This document shows, in pieces, positions 1 through 6,545 of a stretch of 7,538 nucleotides of DNA (its first letter is position 1; the number at the start of each line of letters is the position of its first letter). The position numbers and the translations under genes were made by a program. Under the pieces are notes generated by a model. It was given only the letters and a program-made list of their open reading frames with translations, had not been told where the DNA came from and searched no databases. Origin of the DNA: Pseudomonadota bacterium (GTDB lineage Bacteria; Pseudomonadota; Alphaproteobacteria; Rhizobiales; Xanthobacteraceae); the NCBI GenBank assembly GCA_023390695.1, contig JAEWCJ010000039.1, positions 1-7,538 of the forward strand. Direction: 5' to 3'.

Positions 1-39
1 GCTTAAGGTCGCGAACAACCGATATCCTGGAGGGTGGTC

Positions 40-207
40 ATGGACCTGAGGGCGCTTGCGCGAGAATTGGAGGAGGCCCGCCGGGCCCGGATCGAGGCGG
101 AGGCCGCCGGAGGCGATCTGGAAAATCTGGTCAATCAGATCCGTGCCGGGCTCACCCTGCAGCAGATCGAACTCGGACTTGGCCAGCCGGTCGCGCTGGC
201 GGGGTGA
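40..207 (+). CDS. Small hypothetical protein (55 aa)
   Basis: I do not recognise this protein and assign no function. The ORF starts at ATG 40, with GGAGGG at 29-34 and a 5-base spacer, a strong Shine-Dalgarno arrangement. It ends at TGA 205-207. An in-frame TAA at 4-6 excludes a longer upstream product. Most codons end in G or C, as in the neighbouring real genes. Residues 1-24 are rich in Arg, Glu and Ala and look like a charged amphipathic helix (LARELEEARRARIEAEAA). The rest is more hydrophobic, with Leu and Gln (NQIRAGLTLQQIELGLGQ). There is no signal peptide, membrane segment or cysteine. It converges on the amidase-like gene, whose stop lies 12 bases away, so it is not in that operon. 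Any partner would lie upstream, outside the window. It could still be a chance ORF, but the ribosome site and codon use favour a real gene. Confidence 0.55.
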   Translation: MDLRALARELEEARRARIEAEAAGGDLENLVNQIRAGLTLQQIELGLGQPVALAG

Positions 208-219
208 TCGCGCGAACCG

Positions 220-1185
220 CTATCCGCGCCCGGCAAGCTGATCGAGCAGCCGCTTGAGGCTGCCGGCAAAAGCATCCAGATCGAAATTCTGCGGATCGTC
301 GTGCTTGTTGGAGATGCCCTCGTCCAGCACGGAGTGATAGGCGGGAATGAGCCAGTTGCCGGCGCGCAGGCTGGCCACCGTATAGACCAGCGCCAGCGCG
401 TCATATTGCGCCGGCGGAAATCCGGGCGAAGGCGCCAGGAAATCGTTGTTGCCGCGATATTTTGGATGCCGCTTGCGCGGCTGCACCAGTTCGACGTGCA
501 GGAATAATCCTCTCAGCCTGCCGTCGAAATTTGTTGCCATTTCGAATTTCGTTGCGCGCCACGGCACGTCGAAATCGTGCGGCAGGAATATCTCGCCCAT
601 GCGGTTGATGAACACATGCGCGCGCTCGATGTTGTTCGAGCAGGCGTAGCGCATGAGATTGTTGATCTTGGGATCGTTGTCGATGTCCTGGGGCCAGGGC
701 GTATTACGGAAATTCGGCGATGAGGTGTCGTGGAAGACGATGTAGCTCGCTCCCCGTGCCTGTGGATCGTTATCGTTGGCGCGCGCCACCGGCTTCAGGA
801 GATTTTGGTCGAAGGTGTCGGCGAGACCGCGCTCCCTCAGCAGCGCCCGCAGCGCGTCGCGGTCCGGCAGATTGTCGGACCGGCCGACGCGTTCGGCCAG
901 CATGTCCGGCAATTTCTCCAGCGGTTTTCCAAGCCTGCCGGCTTCCAGCACCGGAGTCAGCAGACACTTCGCCTGTTGTTGCGCGTCGCCAGCGAAGCTC
1001 AGTGTTTCGGGATCGAAGCTGCACGGCCCCATGGTCTTCACGGTGATAGTGGGGCCCTTTTTGAAGCGGCACTCACCCGCTGCAAAGGCCTGCATCGCCA
1101 TTGCCGTGACGATCGCAGCGGCAAGCCCTGGCGCCGCAAGTCGCGGCGCTGCGGACCTGAACAGCTTCGCAAGAGAAAGGTTCAC
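220..1185 (-). CDS. Exported N-acetylmuramoyl-L-alanine amidase-like protein (Amidase_2/PGRP fold)
   Basis: Predicted 321-residue periplasmic protein with an AmpD/PGRP-type domain. This family cleaves the bond between N-acetylmuramic acid and L-alanine in peptidoglycan, using zinc. Residues 1-37 form a signal peptide: basic start, hydrophobic stretch about 17-34, cleavage near AFA-AG. Residues 38-145 are an uncharacterised region containing Cys39, Cys55 and Cys74. The catalytic-like domain spans about 146-315. It shows [10 protein letters not shown] (His152, first zinc ligand position), [12 protein letters not shown] (189-200), LHVELVQP (Glu232), [20 protein letters not shown] (257-276), YHSVLDEG (His284) and HDDPQNFD (Asp297, third ligand position). 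The usual Lys or His two residues before the Asp is His295. The GTG start at 1185-1183 overlaps the gshB stop as GTGA, and a weak GAGAG lies 6 bases upstream, so translation is probably coupled to gshB. An in-frame extension upstream into gshB is possible but would bury the signal peptide, so I reject it. Family fold is fairly sure; enzyme activity is inferred. Confidence 0.8.
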   Translation of the reverse strand: MNLSLAKLFRSAAPRLAAPGLAAAIVTAMAMQAFAAGECRFKKGPTITVKTMGPCSFDPETLSFAGDAQQQAKCLLTPVLEAGRLGKPLEKLPDMLAERVGRSDNLPDRDALRALLRERGLADTFDQNLLKPVARANDNDPQARGASYIVFHDTSSPNFRNTPWPQDIDNDPKINNLMRYACSNNIERAHVFINRMGEIFLPHDFDVPWRATKFEMATNFDGRLRGLFLHVELVQPRKRHPKYRGNNDFLAPSPGFPPAQYDALALVYTVASLRAGNWLIPAYHSVLDEGISNKHDDPQNFDLDAFAGSLKRLLDQLAGRG

Positions 1186-2120
1186 CGCTTGCTCTCGATG
1201 CAGTCCCAGATCGTCGCCGCGATGTCCGGTCCGCCGAGATTTTTGATCGCGCGGATTCCGGTTGGCGAGGTGACGTTGATCTCGGTGAGATAGCCCCCGA
1301 TCACGTCGATGCCCACAAAGAGCAGGCCGCGCTCGCGCAAGGCGGGGCCGAGCTTTGCGCAGATTTCGCGTTCGCGCGGGGTGAGGTCGGTCGCCTTGGC
1401 GGCGCCGCCGCGCACCATGTTGGAGCGCAGGTCGTCGTCGGCGGGGACGCGGTTGACCGCGCCGGCAAATTCGCCGTCGACCAGTATGATGCGCTTGTCG
1501 CCGTCCTTCACCGCCGGCAGGAATGTCTGCACCATCCATTGCTCGCGGAAGGTGGTCGCAAACAGGTCGTAGAGCGACCCGAAATTGAGATCATCCCGGG
1601 TCAGGCGGAACACCGATCCGCCGCCATGGCCATAGAGTGGCTTCATGACGATGTCGCCGTGCTCCTCGCGGAACGCCTTGATCTCGGCGAGGTCGCGCGT
1701 GACCAGGGTGGGCGGCATCAGGTCGGGAAAGTCGAGGACGAAGATTTTTTCCGGCGCGTTGCGCACATGCGCCGGGTCATTGACCACCAGCGTCTTTGGA
1801 TGCACGCGCTCGAGCATATGCGTGGTGGTGATATAGGCCATGTCGAACGGTGGATCCTGCCGCAGCAGAATGACGTCGAATGCGGTCAGGTCCGTGCGCT
1901 TCGCCTCGCCGAGGGTGAAATGCTCGCCTTCCTTGTCGCGCACCGTCAGCGGCCGGGTGGTCGCAAAAATGCGGTCGCCGCGCTGGGCCAGTTTGTCAGG
2001 CGTGTAATAGGACAAGGCGTGGCCGCGCGTCTGCGCTTCCAGCAACAATGCGAAGGTCGAATCGCCGCGGATATTGATCCGCTCGATCGGGTCCATCTGC
2101 ACAGCGACATTCAGGGGCAT
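1182..2120 (-). CDS. gshB: Glutathione synthetase
   Basis: GshB joins gamma-glutamylcysteine and glycine with ATP to give glutathione, in the cytosol; it is the second step of glutathione synthesis. The 312-residue product matches the usual bacterial length of about 315. Residues 1-120 form the N-terminal prokaryotic GSH synthetase domain, with [20 protein letters not shown] (9-28) and [20 protein letters not shown] (85-104). The ATP-grasp domain follows from about 124. It has the glycine-rich loop [12 protein letters not shown] (161-172), the IDVIGG segment (Asp272) and the nucleotide/metal site EINVTSPTG (Glu280, Asn282). ATG 2120-2118 is preceded by GCAGGA with a 5-base spacer. Expression probably starts in the divergent region shared with the chemoreceptor, and the downstream amidase-like gene overlaps it by 4 bases. 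The gamma-glutamylcysteine ligase gene is not in the window. Identification is very secure. Confidence 0.97.
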   Translation of the reverse strand: MPLNVAVQMDPIERINIRGDSTFALLLEAQTRGHALSYYTPDKLAQRGDRIFATTRPLTVRDKEGEHFTLGEAKRTDLTAFDVILLRQDPPFDMAYITTTHMLERVHPKTLVVNDPAHVRNAPEKIFVLDFPDLMPPTLVTRDLAEIKAFREEHGDIVMKPLYGHGGGSVFRLTRDDLNFGSLYDLFATTFREQWMVQTFLPAVKDGDKRIILVDGEFAGAVNRVPADDDLRSNMVRGGAAKATDLTPREREICAKLGPALRERGLLFVGIDVIGGYLTEINVTSPTGIRAIKNLGGPDIAATIWDCIESKR

Positions 2121-2219
2121 GATAATCCTGCGGATTTGGCCGGAAATTCAACGAAAACCAGTGGTTAACATATAGCTGCCAGTCTCCCTAGACTTTACGC
2201 AGCACGGCTGTATGGGGAT
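2121..2219. promoter_or_regulatory. Divergent intergenic region, gshB / chemoreceptor
   Basis: These 99 bases must hold the promoters for gshB (leftward) and the chemoreceptor (rightward), since the two genes diverge here. It is more AT-rich than the flanking coding DNA. The gshB Shine-Dalgarno complement (TCCT, 2126-2129) lies at the left end. I cannot assign a clear -35/-10 pair on either strand. A candidate CtrA-type motif is described separately. Confidence 0.6.
2154..2168. promoter_or_regulatory. Possible CtrA-type binding motif
   Basis: The plus strand reads AAAACCAGTGGTTAA. On the minus strand this is TTAACCACTGGTTTT. The alphaproteobacterial CtrA consensus is TTAA-N7-TTAA, often beginning TTAACCAT. 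The first half-site here is intact and matches 7 of the 8 bases of TTAACCAT. The second, after exactly 7 bases, is TTTT and matches 2 of 4. CtrA controls motility and chemotaxis genes in many alphaproteobacteria, so the position upstream of a chemoreceptor is suggestive. A chance match to so short a motif is quite possible. Confidence 0.25.
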
Positions 2220-3908
2220 ATGGGGCCCGTGTCCTTTCCGCACCTTTCGATTGCCGCCAAGCTCTACGCAATATTTGCGTTGCTTGCGACCGTTGCAATT
2301 GCGCTCGCCGGCATCGCCACCGTCAATTCGCGCGAGCAGGCGCGGCTGACGGCGGATCTCGATGCAGCTTATGCCGGCGCCGCCAATGTGGAGCGGGTGC
2401 AGGGGCTGATTTACGCGGCCATCATGGAATCGCAGGGGATCGGCCTGGCTGCCGACGATGCGGTGGCGAAAGAGCGGGCGGTCTCGCTGAGGCGCTTCAA
2501 CGATCGCATTGCCGATGTCATGAAAGACTGGCAGCTCGGGAGCAGCGGGGAGGATGCCGAGCAACTGACGGCCCTGTCGACCCGCATTCGTATCTTCCGC
2601 GATTTCTACGATCAGCTCGCCAATCGCGCGACCGAAGCCGGCGCGGCGGCGGCGCGGCAATGGAGCCAGTTTGGCGATGTGTCCAACGGCCAAAGCGCGC
2701 TGAGCAACAATCTCGAGCAGCTTGCACGATTCTACAGGCAACGCGCGCAATCGATTTCCGGGATCGTCGCGGCGACGAATGCCCGTACCGTGTGGCTGAC
2801 GTCGCTGTTGTGCGGTCTCGCCCTGCTGCTGGTCGCCGTCGGCGTGGTCACGATCTGGAGAGCGGTGGTGCGGCCGCTTGCTGAGATCACGCGCGTCACC
2901 GAGGCGGTGGCCGACAAGCAGAGCGTTGATATTCCCTATCGCGGGCGCCGCGACGAGATCGGCGCGCTGGCGACCTCGGTCGCCGTCTTCCAGGCGGCGA
3001 TGCGTCATAACGAAGAGCTGAACAAGGTGGTCTCCAGCGAAGCGGCAACGCGGGCGCGACGACAGGACGAGGTGGGCGCGGAGATCGGCCGCTTCTCGCA
3101 GGAAGCCGAGGCGATGCTCGCTCAGCTGCTGAATCTGTCCGAAGCGGTGCGCCAATGCGCAAAGGACGTTGGAGGCGCCGTGGACGTCACCTCGGACCGC
3201 ACCACTCGTGCGATTGCGGCGTCCGGCGAAGCCAACAGCAATGTCAGGGACATCGCGTCGGCGGCCGACGAGCTTGCGGCTTCGGTATTGGAAATCGAGC
3301 GGCAGGTCTCGCAGGCCAACACCATCGCCATCAAGGCGGTCGGCGAGGCCGAGCAGACCAACGCCACCGTCAAGGAACTCAGCGACGCAGCCGGCCGCAT
3401 CGGCGACGTGATCCGCCTCATTACCGACATCGCCGAGCAGACAAACCTGCTGGCGCTGAACGCGACCATCGAGGCGGCGCGCGCGGGAGAGGCCGGTCGC
3501 GGCTTTGCGGTGGTTGCGGGCGAAGTGAAGGCGCTGGCCGGACAAACCGCGCGGGCGACCGAGGAAATCGGTGCCCAGATCGCGGCCATGCAGCATGCGA
3601 CCGAGCGCTCGATCACGGCCATCGGCGCAATCGAGCGTACCATTCGTGAAATCGGCGATATCAGCGGGGCCATCGCCGCTGCCGTCACCGAGCAAGGCGC
3701 CGCCACGCAGGAGATTGCGCGCAGCGTGGAAGCCGCGTCGCAGCGTTCGTCGGAAACCGCCGATCAGATCAATCGCGTGAACGAGGCGACGGCCAGCACC
3801 GGCGCGCATGCGTCGCAGGCCCGCAATGTCGCCGACGAACTCGGCGCAGTGGCAAGCCGGATTCGCGCGCAGATCGACGAATTCTTCCAGCGCCTGCGCG
3901 CGGCCTGA
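2220..3908 (+). CDS. Methyl-accepting chemotaxis protein, transmembrane with HAMP domain
   Basis: Inner-membrane chemoreceptor of 562 residues that should relay a periplasmic signal to CheA/CheW. The first membrane helix is about 14-35. The periplasmic sensor region, about 36-188, is mostly helical with no Cys and is probably a four-helix-bundle type; its ligand cannot be read from sequence. The second membrane helix is about 191-213 and is followed by a HAMP domain (about 213-266, with Pro219 and DEIGAL at 245-250). The cytoplasmic coiled coil runs to the C-terminus. The near-invariant hairpin tip IAEQTNLLALNATIEAARAG (404-423), then EAGRGFAVVAGEVKALA, is intact. There is no C-terminal CheR-binding pentapeptide such as NWETF. 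Start choice is uncertain: ATG 2220 has GGGG only 2 bases away, and an in-frame GTG at 2229 is an alternative that loses three residues. No che genes are nearby. It ends 6 bases before the convergent yraN stop. Confidence 0.95.
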   Translation: MGPVSFPHLSIAAKLYAIFALLATVAIALAGIATVNSREQARLTADLDAAYAGAANVERVQGLIYAAIMESQGIGLAADDAVAKERAVSLRRFNDRIADVMKDWQLGSSGEDAEQLTALSTRIRIFRDFYDQLANRATEAGAAAARQWSQFGDVSNGQSALSNNLEQLARFYRQRAQSISGIVAATNARTVWLTSLLCGLALLLVAVGVVTIWRAVVRPLAEITRVTEAVADKQSVDIPYRGRRDEIGALATSVAVFQAAMRHNEELNKVVSSEAATRARRQDEVGAEIGRFSQEAEAMLAQLLNLSEAVRQCAKDVGGAVDVTSDRTTRAIAASGEANSNVRDIASAADELAASVLEIERQVSQANTIAIKAVGEAEQTNATVKELSDAAGRIGDVIRLITDIAEQTNLLALNATIEAARAGEAGRGFAVVAGEVKALAGQTARATEEIGAQIAAMQHATERSITAIGAIERTIREIGDISGAIAAAVTEQGAATQEIARSVEAASQRSSETADQINRVNEATASTGAHASQARNVADELGAVASRIRAQIDEFFQRLRAA

Positions 3909-3914
3909 TCAAGG

Positions 3915-4304
3915 CTAATCCGTTTCGAACGCTGCAGGGATGTGCTGCGGAAAGCGCCGCGGCGTCACCAGGATCGCATCAAAGCGCATATTGCATGCGG
4001 CATCGTCGGGATGTGCGGCGAGCCATGCACCGGCCGCGCCGGCGATGCGGCGCTGTTGGCGTTCGGTCACCGAATAGGCGGCATCGTCCAGGTGCGCGCG
4101 CGCCTTCACTTCGACGAAGATCAGAAGTTTTCCGCGCCGCGCGACAATGTCGATCTCGCCTGCCGGACTGCGCCAGCGCCGTGCCACGATTCGAAACCCC
4201 TTCAGCATCAGATAGGCGGCGGCCTTGCTTTCCGCCGACAGTCCGGTCCGGAACGCCGACGGACGATCGAGATCACCGGTCGGACGTTTCGGGCCGTGCG
4301 TCAT
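3915..4304 (-). CDS. yraN: YraN family protein (UPF0102), PD-(D/E)XK nuclease-like
   Basis: A 129-residue cytosolic protein of the widespread YraN/UPF0102 family, whose biological function is unsettled. The family resembles Holliday-junction-resolvase and restriction-endonuclease folds. The expected core is intact: [21 protein letters not shown], at 49-69, supplies Glu50/Asp52 and the Glu65-Val66-Lys67 part of the metal-binding motif. Further family signatures are the N-terminal [21 protein letters not shown] (24-44), [16 protein letters not shown] (85-100) and MRFDAILV (106-113). The first 20 residues are a basic, Pro-containing extension of low conservation. ATG 4304-4302 lies 4 bases after the rsmI stop, with GGGGA about 7 bases upstream inside rsmI, so the two are almost certainly cotranscribed. 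The rsmI/yraN/lpoA association also occurs in E. coli, although the arrangement differs. Family assignment is firm; the nuclease role is inference. Confidence 0.92.
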   Translation of the reverse strand: MTHGPKRPTGDLDRPSAFRTGLSAESKAAAYLMLKGFRIVARRWRSPAGEIDIVARRGKLLIFVEVKARAHLDDAAYSVTERQQRRIAGAAGAWLAAHPDDAACNMRFDAILVTPRRFPQHIPAAFETD

Positions 4305-4308
4305 GTCG

Positions 4309-5214
4309 CTATCCCCGGTCGCTGTCCTTGGTCAGTTCAAGCGCACGCTGATAAATCTCGCGCCGCGGCAATCCGGTGACCATTGCGACTTCGCCGACGG
4401 CGTCTTTCATGGACACACGCGTCAGCGCAGTGCGGATCAGATCGTCCACATGCTCTGCGGCGGGTTTTTCTTCTTCGGGCGGCGGTGCGATCACGATCAC
4501 GATCTCGCCGCGCGGCTCCGTCATCGCGGCATAGTCGGCGGCGAGTGCCGCGAGATCGCCGCGCCGGACCTCCTCATGCAGCTTGGTCAATTCGCGGCAG
4601 ATCGCAGCGTCGCGTGGACCAAGTCCCGCCGCCAGATCGGCGAGCGTTGCCGCAAGCCGCGGTCCGCTTTCGAACAGCACGAGCGTTGCAGGAATGCGAA
4701 CGAGTTCCGCTATCCGTGCGCGGCGCTGCCCGGCTTTCGGCGGCAGGAAGCCTTCGAAGAAAAACCGGTCGGTCGGCAAGCCTGCGACATTGAGTGCAGT
4801 CAGTGTCGCCGACGCGCCGGGAATGGCCGTGACGGTAAAACCGGCGTCTTGCACCGCGCAAACAAGCTTGTAGCCGGGATCGGATATCAGCGGCGTACCG
4901 GCATCCGACACCAGCGCAATCGCTTCCTTTGCGGCGAGCCTGGCCAGCAGCTTTGGTCGCATCGCTTCGGCATTGTGTTCGTGATAGGCCAGCATCGGCG
5001 TGGATATGCCGTAATGCTCCAGCAGCTTGCGCGTGACACGGGTGTCCTCGCACGCTATCACGTCCGCCCCCGCCAGGGTTTCCAGCGCGCGCAGAGTGAT
5101 ATCGCGCAGGTTGCCGATGGGGGTCGCAACCGGATAGAGCCCGCCGGGCAGCCGCGAGGCGTGCACCGGCTGACCTGCAAGAAGGAAGCTTTTCCCGCGC
5201 GCATCCCGCGTCAT
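4309..5214 (-). CDS. rsmI: 16S rRNA (cytidine(1402)-2'-O)-methyltransferase
   Basis: RsmI uses S-adenosylmethionine to 2'-O-methylate C1402 in the decoding centre of 16S rRNA, acting on the small subunit in the cytosol. The 301-residue product is close to the 286 of E. coli. The tetrapyrrole-methylase-type fold is clear: [20 protein letters not shown] (25-44), CEDTR (55-59), [14 protein letters not shown] (101-114), IPGASA (131-136), FEGFLPPK (153-160), [10 protein letters not shown] (206-215) and PRGEIVIVI (234-242). The C-terminal 45 residues, containing [26 protein letters not shown], form the small helix-turn-helix domain known from RsmI. I chose ATG 5214 because it gives family length. 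The frame stays open to 5352, but that extension runs into the lpoA-like leader and is not family-like. An in-frame GTG at 5226 is a possible alternative. The ribosome site at 5214 is weak (GGTCAGTG). yraN follows after 4 bases. Confidence 0.95.
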   Translation of the reverse strand: MTRDARGKSFLLAGQPVHASRLPGGLYPVATPIGNLRDITLRALETLAGADVIACEDTRVTRKLLEHYGISTPMLAYHEHNAEAMRPKLLARLAAKEAIALVSDAGTPLISDPGYKLVCAVQDAGFTVTAIPGASATLTALNVAGLPTDRFFFEGFLPPKAGQRRARIAELVRIPATLVLFESGPRLAATLADLAAGLGPRDAAICRELTKLHEEVRRGDLAALAADYAAMTEPRGEIVIVIAPPPEEEKPAAEHVDDLIRTALTRVSMKDAVGEVAMVTGLPRREIYQRALELTKDSDRG

Positions 5215-5327
5215 ATCACTGACCACAAACCCGAATTTTTCACCGGTTAACCATTCGCCGACAATATGCCAGATTGCAATCGTGGACTGGCGCCGAGCCT
5301 TGTGTGGCGTCATTGAGGAAACCAGCC
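5215..5327. promoter_or_regulatory. Divergent intergenic region, rsmI-yraN / lpoA-like
   Basis: These 113 bases separate rsmI (leftward) from the lipoprotein gene (rightward) and should carry both promoters. It contains an AT-rich patch at 5233-5250, the palindrome GGTTAACC at 5245-5252 and the palindrome ATTGCAAT at 5273-5280. GAGGAA at 5315-5320 is the Shine-Dalgarno of the lipoprotein gene, 7 bases before its GTG. No -35/-10 pair stands out clearly on either strand. Confidence 0.55.
5247..5254 (+). promoter_or_regulatory. Possible CtrA half-site TTAACCAT
   Basis: The sequence TTAACCAT is an exact match to the CtrA half-site used in alphaproteobacteria. It lies within the palindrome GGTTAACC, 81 bases upstream of the lipoprotein GTG and 33 bases upstream of the rsmI ATG. 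There is no second TTAA at the 7-base spacing on either strand, so this is a half-site at best. Confidence 0.22.
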
Positions 5328-6545
5328 GTGTCCCGGAAATTGCAGACCTCACCCTTATGGATCAACCGGCGCGCCGGACTTTGGTGCCTCGCGGGCGGAG
5401 CCGTGACGCTGCTCGCCGCCTGTGCCGGACAGGGCGTGTCGCCGGGAACGGGCGATCCGTTCGGTGGCCAGCAAGCCGGGGCTGCCATGCAGCCCTCCGC
5501 CATCGGCACCGGGCAGGTCAAGGTTGCGTTGATCCTGCCGTTGTCGGCCACCGGCAATGCCGGTGTTGCAGCGCAGTCGATGAAGAATGCGGCCGAACTG
5601 GCCCTGTCCGAATTCAACGAGCCCAATATCCAGTTGCTGGTGAAGGATGACGGCGGTTCGGCGCCGAATGCACAATTCGCCGCGCAGCAGGCGATGGAGG
5701 AAGGAGCGGAAATCATCCTTGGGCCGCTATTCGCGCAGTCCGTGCAGGCTGCGGCGACCTCGGCAAAGCCGCGCGGCATTCCTGTCATCGCCTTCTCCAC
5801 CGATTCAAGCGTGGCATCCCGCGGCGTGTATCTCCTGAGCTTCCTGCCGGAATCAGACGTCACGCGCATCGTCAGCTACTCCATCGCCACCGGCAAAAGA
5901 TCGTTTGCCGCGCTGATCCCGGAAAACGCCTATGGCAGCGTGGTGGAGGCGACCTTCAGGGAAACCGTCGCGCGGCGCGGCGGACGCGTCGTGGCGCTTG
6001 AGCGTTATTCGTCGGACCGGGCGAGAATGGATCAGGCGGCCAAGGCCATTGCGCAGGCCGCGCGCAACGCCGACGCCCTGTTCATTCCCGACGGCGCCGA
6101 CACGGTGCCGGTTCTCATGCGGTCGCTGACCGATGCCGGCGTGAACACCAGGCGGTTGCAATTGCTCGGTACCGGTCTTTGGGACGATCCGCGCATCTTC
6201 AACGACGCGGCGCTGCATGGCGGCGCATTCGCGGCGCCGGACACCTCCGGCTTTGCCAGTTTCTCGCAGCGTTATCGCGCCAAGTACGGACAGGATCCGG
6301 TGCGCACGGCCACGCTTGCCTATGATGCCACGGCGCTCGTGGCGGCGTTGGTGAAAACGCAAGGCGCGCAACGATTCTCGGAAGAGGTTCTCACCAACCC
6401 GTCCGGCTTTGCCGGCATCGATGGTGTTTTCCGGTTTAAACCGAATGGCACCAACGAACGGGGACTGGCGGTTTTGCGGGTCGAAACCGCCGGCGGCCAG
6501 GTCGTGAGTCCGGCGCCGAAATCCTTCGGCGCATCCGGCACCTAG
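5328..6545 (+). CDS. Penicillin-binding protein activator, LpoA/YraM-like lipoprotein
   Basis: A 405-residue predicted lipoprotein with a periplasmic-binding-protein (Peripla_BP_6) fold, related to the C-terminal domain of LpoA/YraM. In E. coli that outer-membrane protein activates penicillin-binding protein 1A. The signal peptide has NRRAG, a hydrophobic stretch at 17-31 and lipobox LAAC, with Cys32 the lipidated residue. A Gly/Gln/Pro-rich linker covers 33-62. The binding fold starts at VKVALILPLSATGNAGVAAQ (64-83) and continues with LLVKDDGGSAPNAQFAAQQA (103-122), AEIILGPLFAQSVQA (127-141), IPVIAFSTDSSVA (151-163) and GTGLWDDP (281-288). The N-terminal TPR domain of E. coli LpoA is absent, which fits the shorter form in alphaproteobacteria. 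The GTG start has GAGGAA 7 bases upstream; an in-frame TTG at 5274 would add 18 residues before the signal peptide and is unlikely. Neighbouring rsmI and yraN favour LpoA over an ABC-transporter amino-acid-binding protein. Confidence 0.87.
   Translation: MSRKLQTSPLWINRRAGLWCLAGGAVTLLAACAGQGVSPGTGDPFGGQQAGAAMQPSAIGTGQVKVALILPLSATGNAGVAAQSMKNAAELALSEFNEPNIQLLVKDDGGSAPNAQFAAQQAMEEGAEIILGPLFAQSVQAAATSAKPRGIPVIAFSTDSSVASRGVYLLSFLPESDVTRIVSYSIATGKRSFAALIPENAYGSVVEATFRETVARRGGRVVALERYSSDRARMDQAAKAIAQAARNADALFIPDGADTVPVLMRSLTDAGVNTRRLQLLGTGLWDDPRIFNDAALHGGAFAAPDTSGFASFSQRYRAKYGQDPVRTATLAYDATALVAALVKTQGAQRFSEEVLTNPSGFAGIDGVFRFKPNGTNERGLAVLRVETAGGQVVSPAPKSFGASGT
6513..6532. terminator. Perfect 8-bp hairpin at the lpoA-like/hemW convergent end
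   Basis: GCGCCGAA (6513-6520), loop ATCC, TTCGGCGC (6525-6532) forms a perfect 8-bp, mostly GC stem. It lies inside the last codons of the lipoprotein gene and about 10 bases beyond the hemW stop on the other strand. Neither side has a T-run, so it is not a canonical intrinsic terminator. It may act as a bidirectional transcript end or as a 3'-end barrier to exonucleases. Because it sits in coding DNA of high GC content, it could also be incidental. Confidence 0.35.

Noticed and set aside
246..263. Inverted repeat GCAGCC / GGCTGC near the end of the amidase-like gene, considered as a terminator
   Set aside because: It has only a 6-bp stem, lies in coding sequence about 25 bases before the stop and has no T-run.
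730..1293. Plus-strand open frame opposite the amidase-like gene and the end of gshB
   Set aside because: It is antisense to coding sequence with clear family motifs and has no ribosome site worth noting.
1186..1539. N-terminal extension of the amidase-like gene into gshB
   Set aside because: The extension reads gshB out of frame and gives an Arg-rich low-complexity peptide. The GTG at 1185 instead gives a proper signal peptide and a 4-base overlap.
2148..3809. A 553-codon open frame on the minus strand, opposite the chemoreceptor gene
   Set aside because: It is fully antisense to an unmistakable receptor gene. Its Arg/Gly/Ala/His-rich product fits no family, and such long shadow frames are common in GC-rich DNA with strong third-position bias.
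3902..3916. Short inverted repeat between the chemoreceptor and yraN stops, considered as a bidirectional terminator
   Set aside because: It pairs only 3-4 bases around TGATCA, with a mismatch, and no T-run follows on either strand.
4225..5250. A 341-codon open frame on the plus strand, opposite rsmI and yraN
   Set aside because: It spans two well-identified genes and their junction on the other strand, and its product is low-complexity and Arg/Cys-rich with no recognisable motif.
5215..5352. 46-residue N-terminal extension of RsmI
   Set aside because: It overlaps the start of the divergent lipoprotein gene and its ribosome site and resembles no RsmI N-terminus; ATG 5214 gives the normal length.
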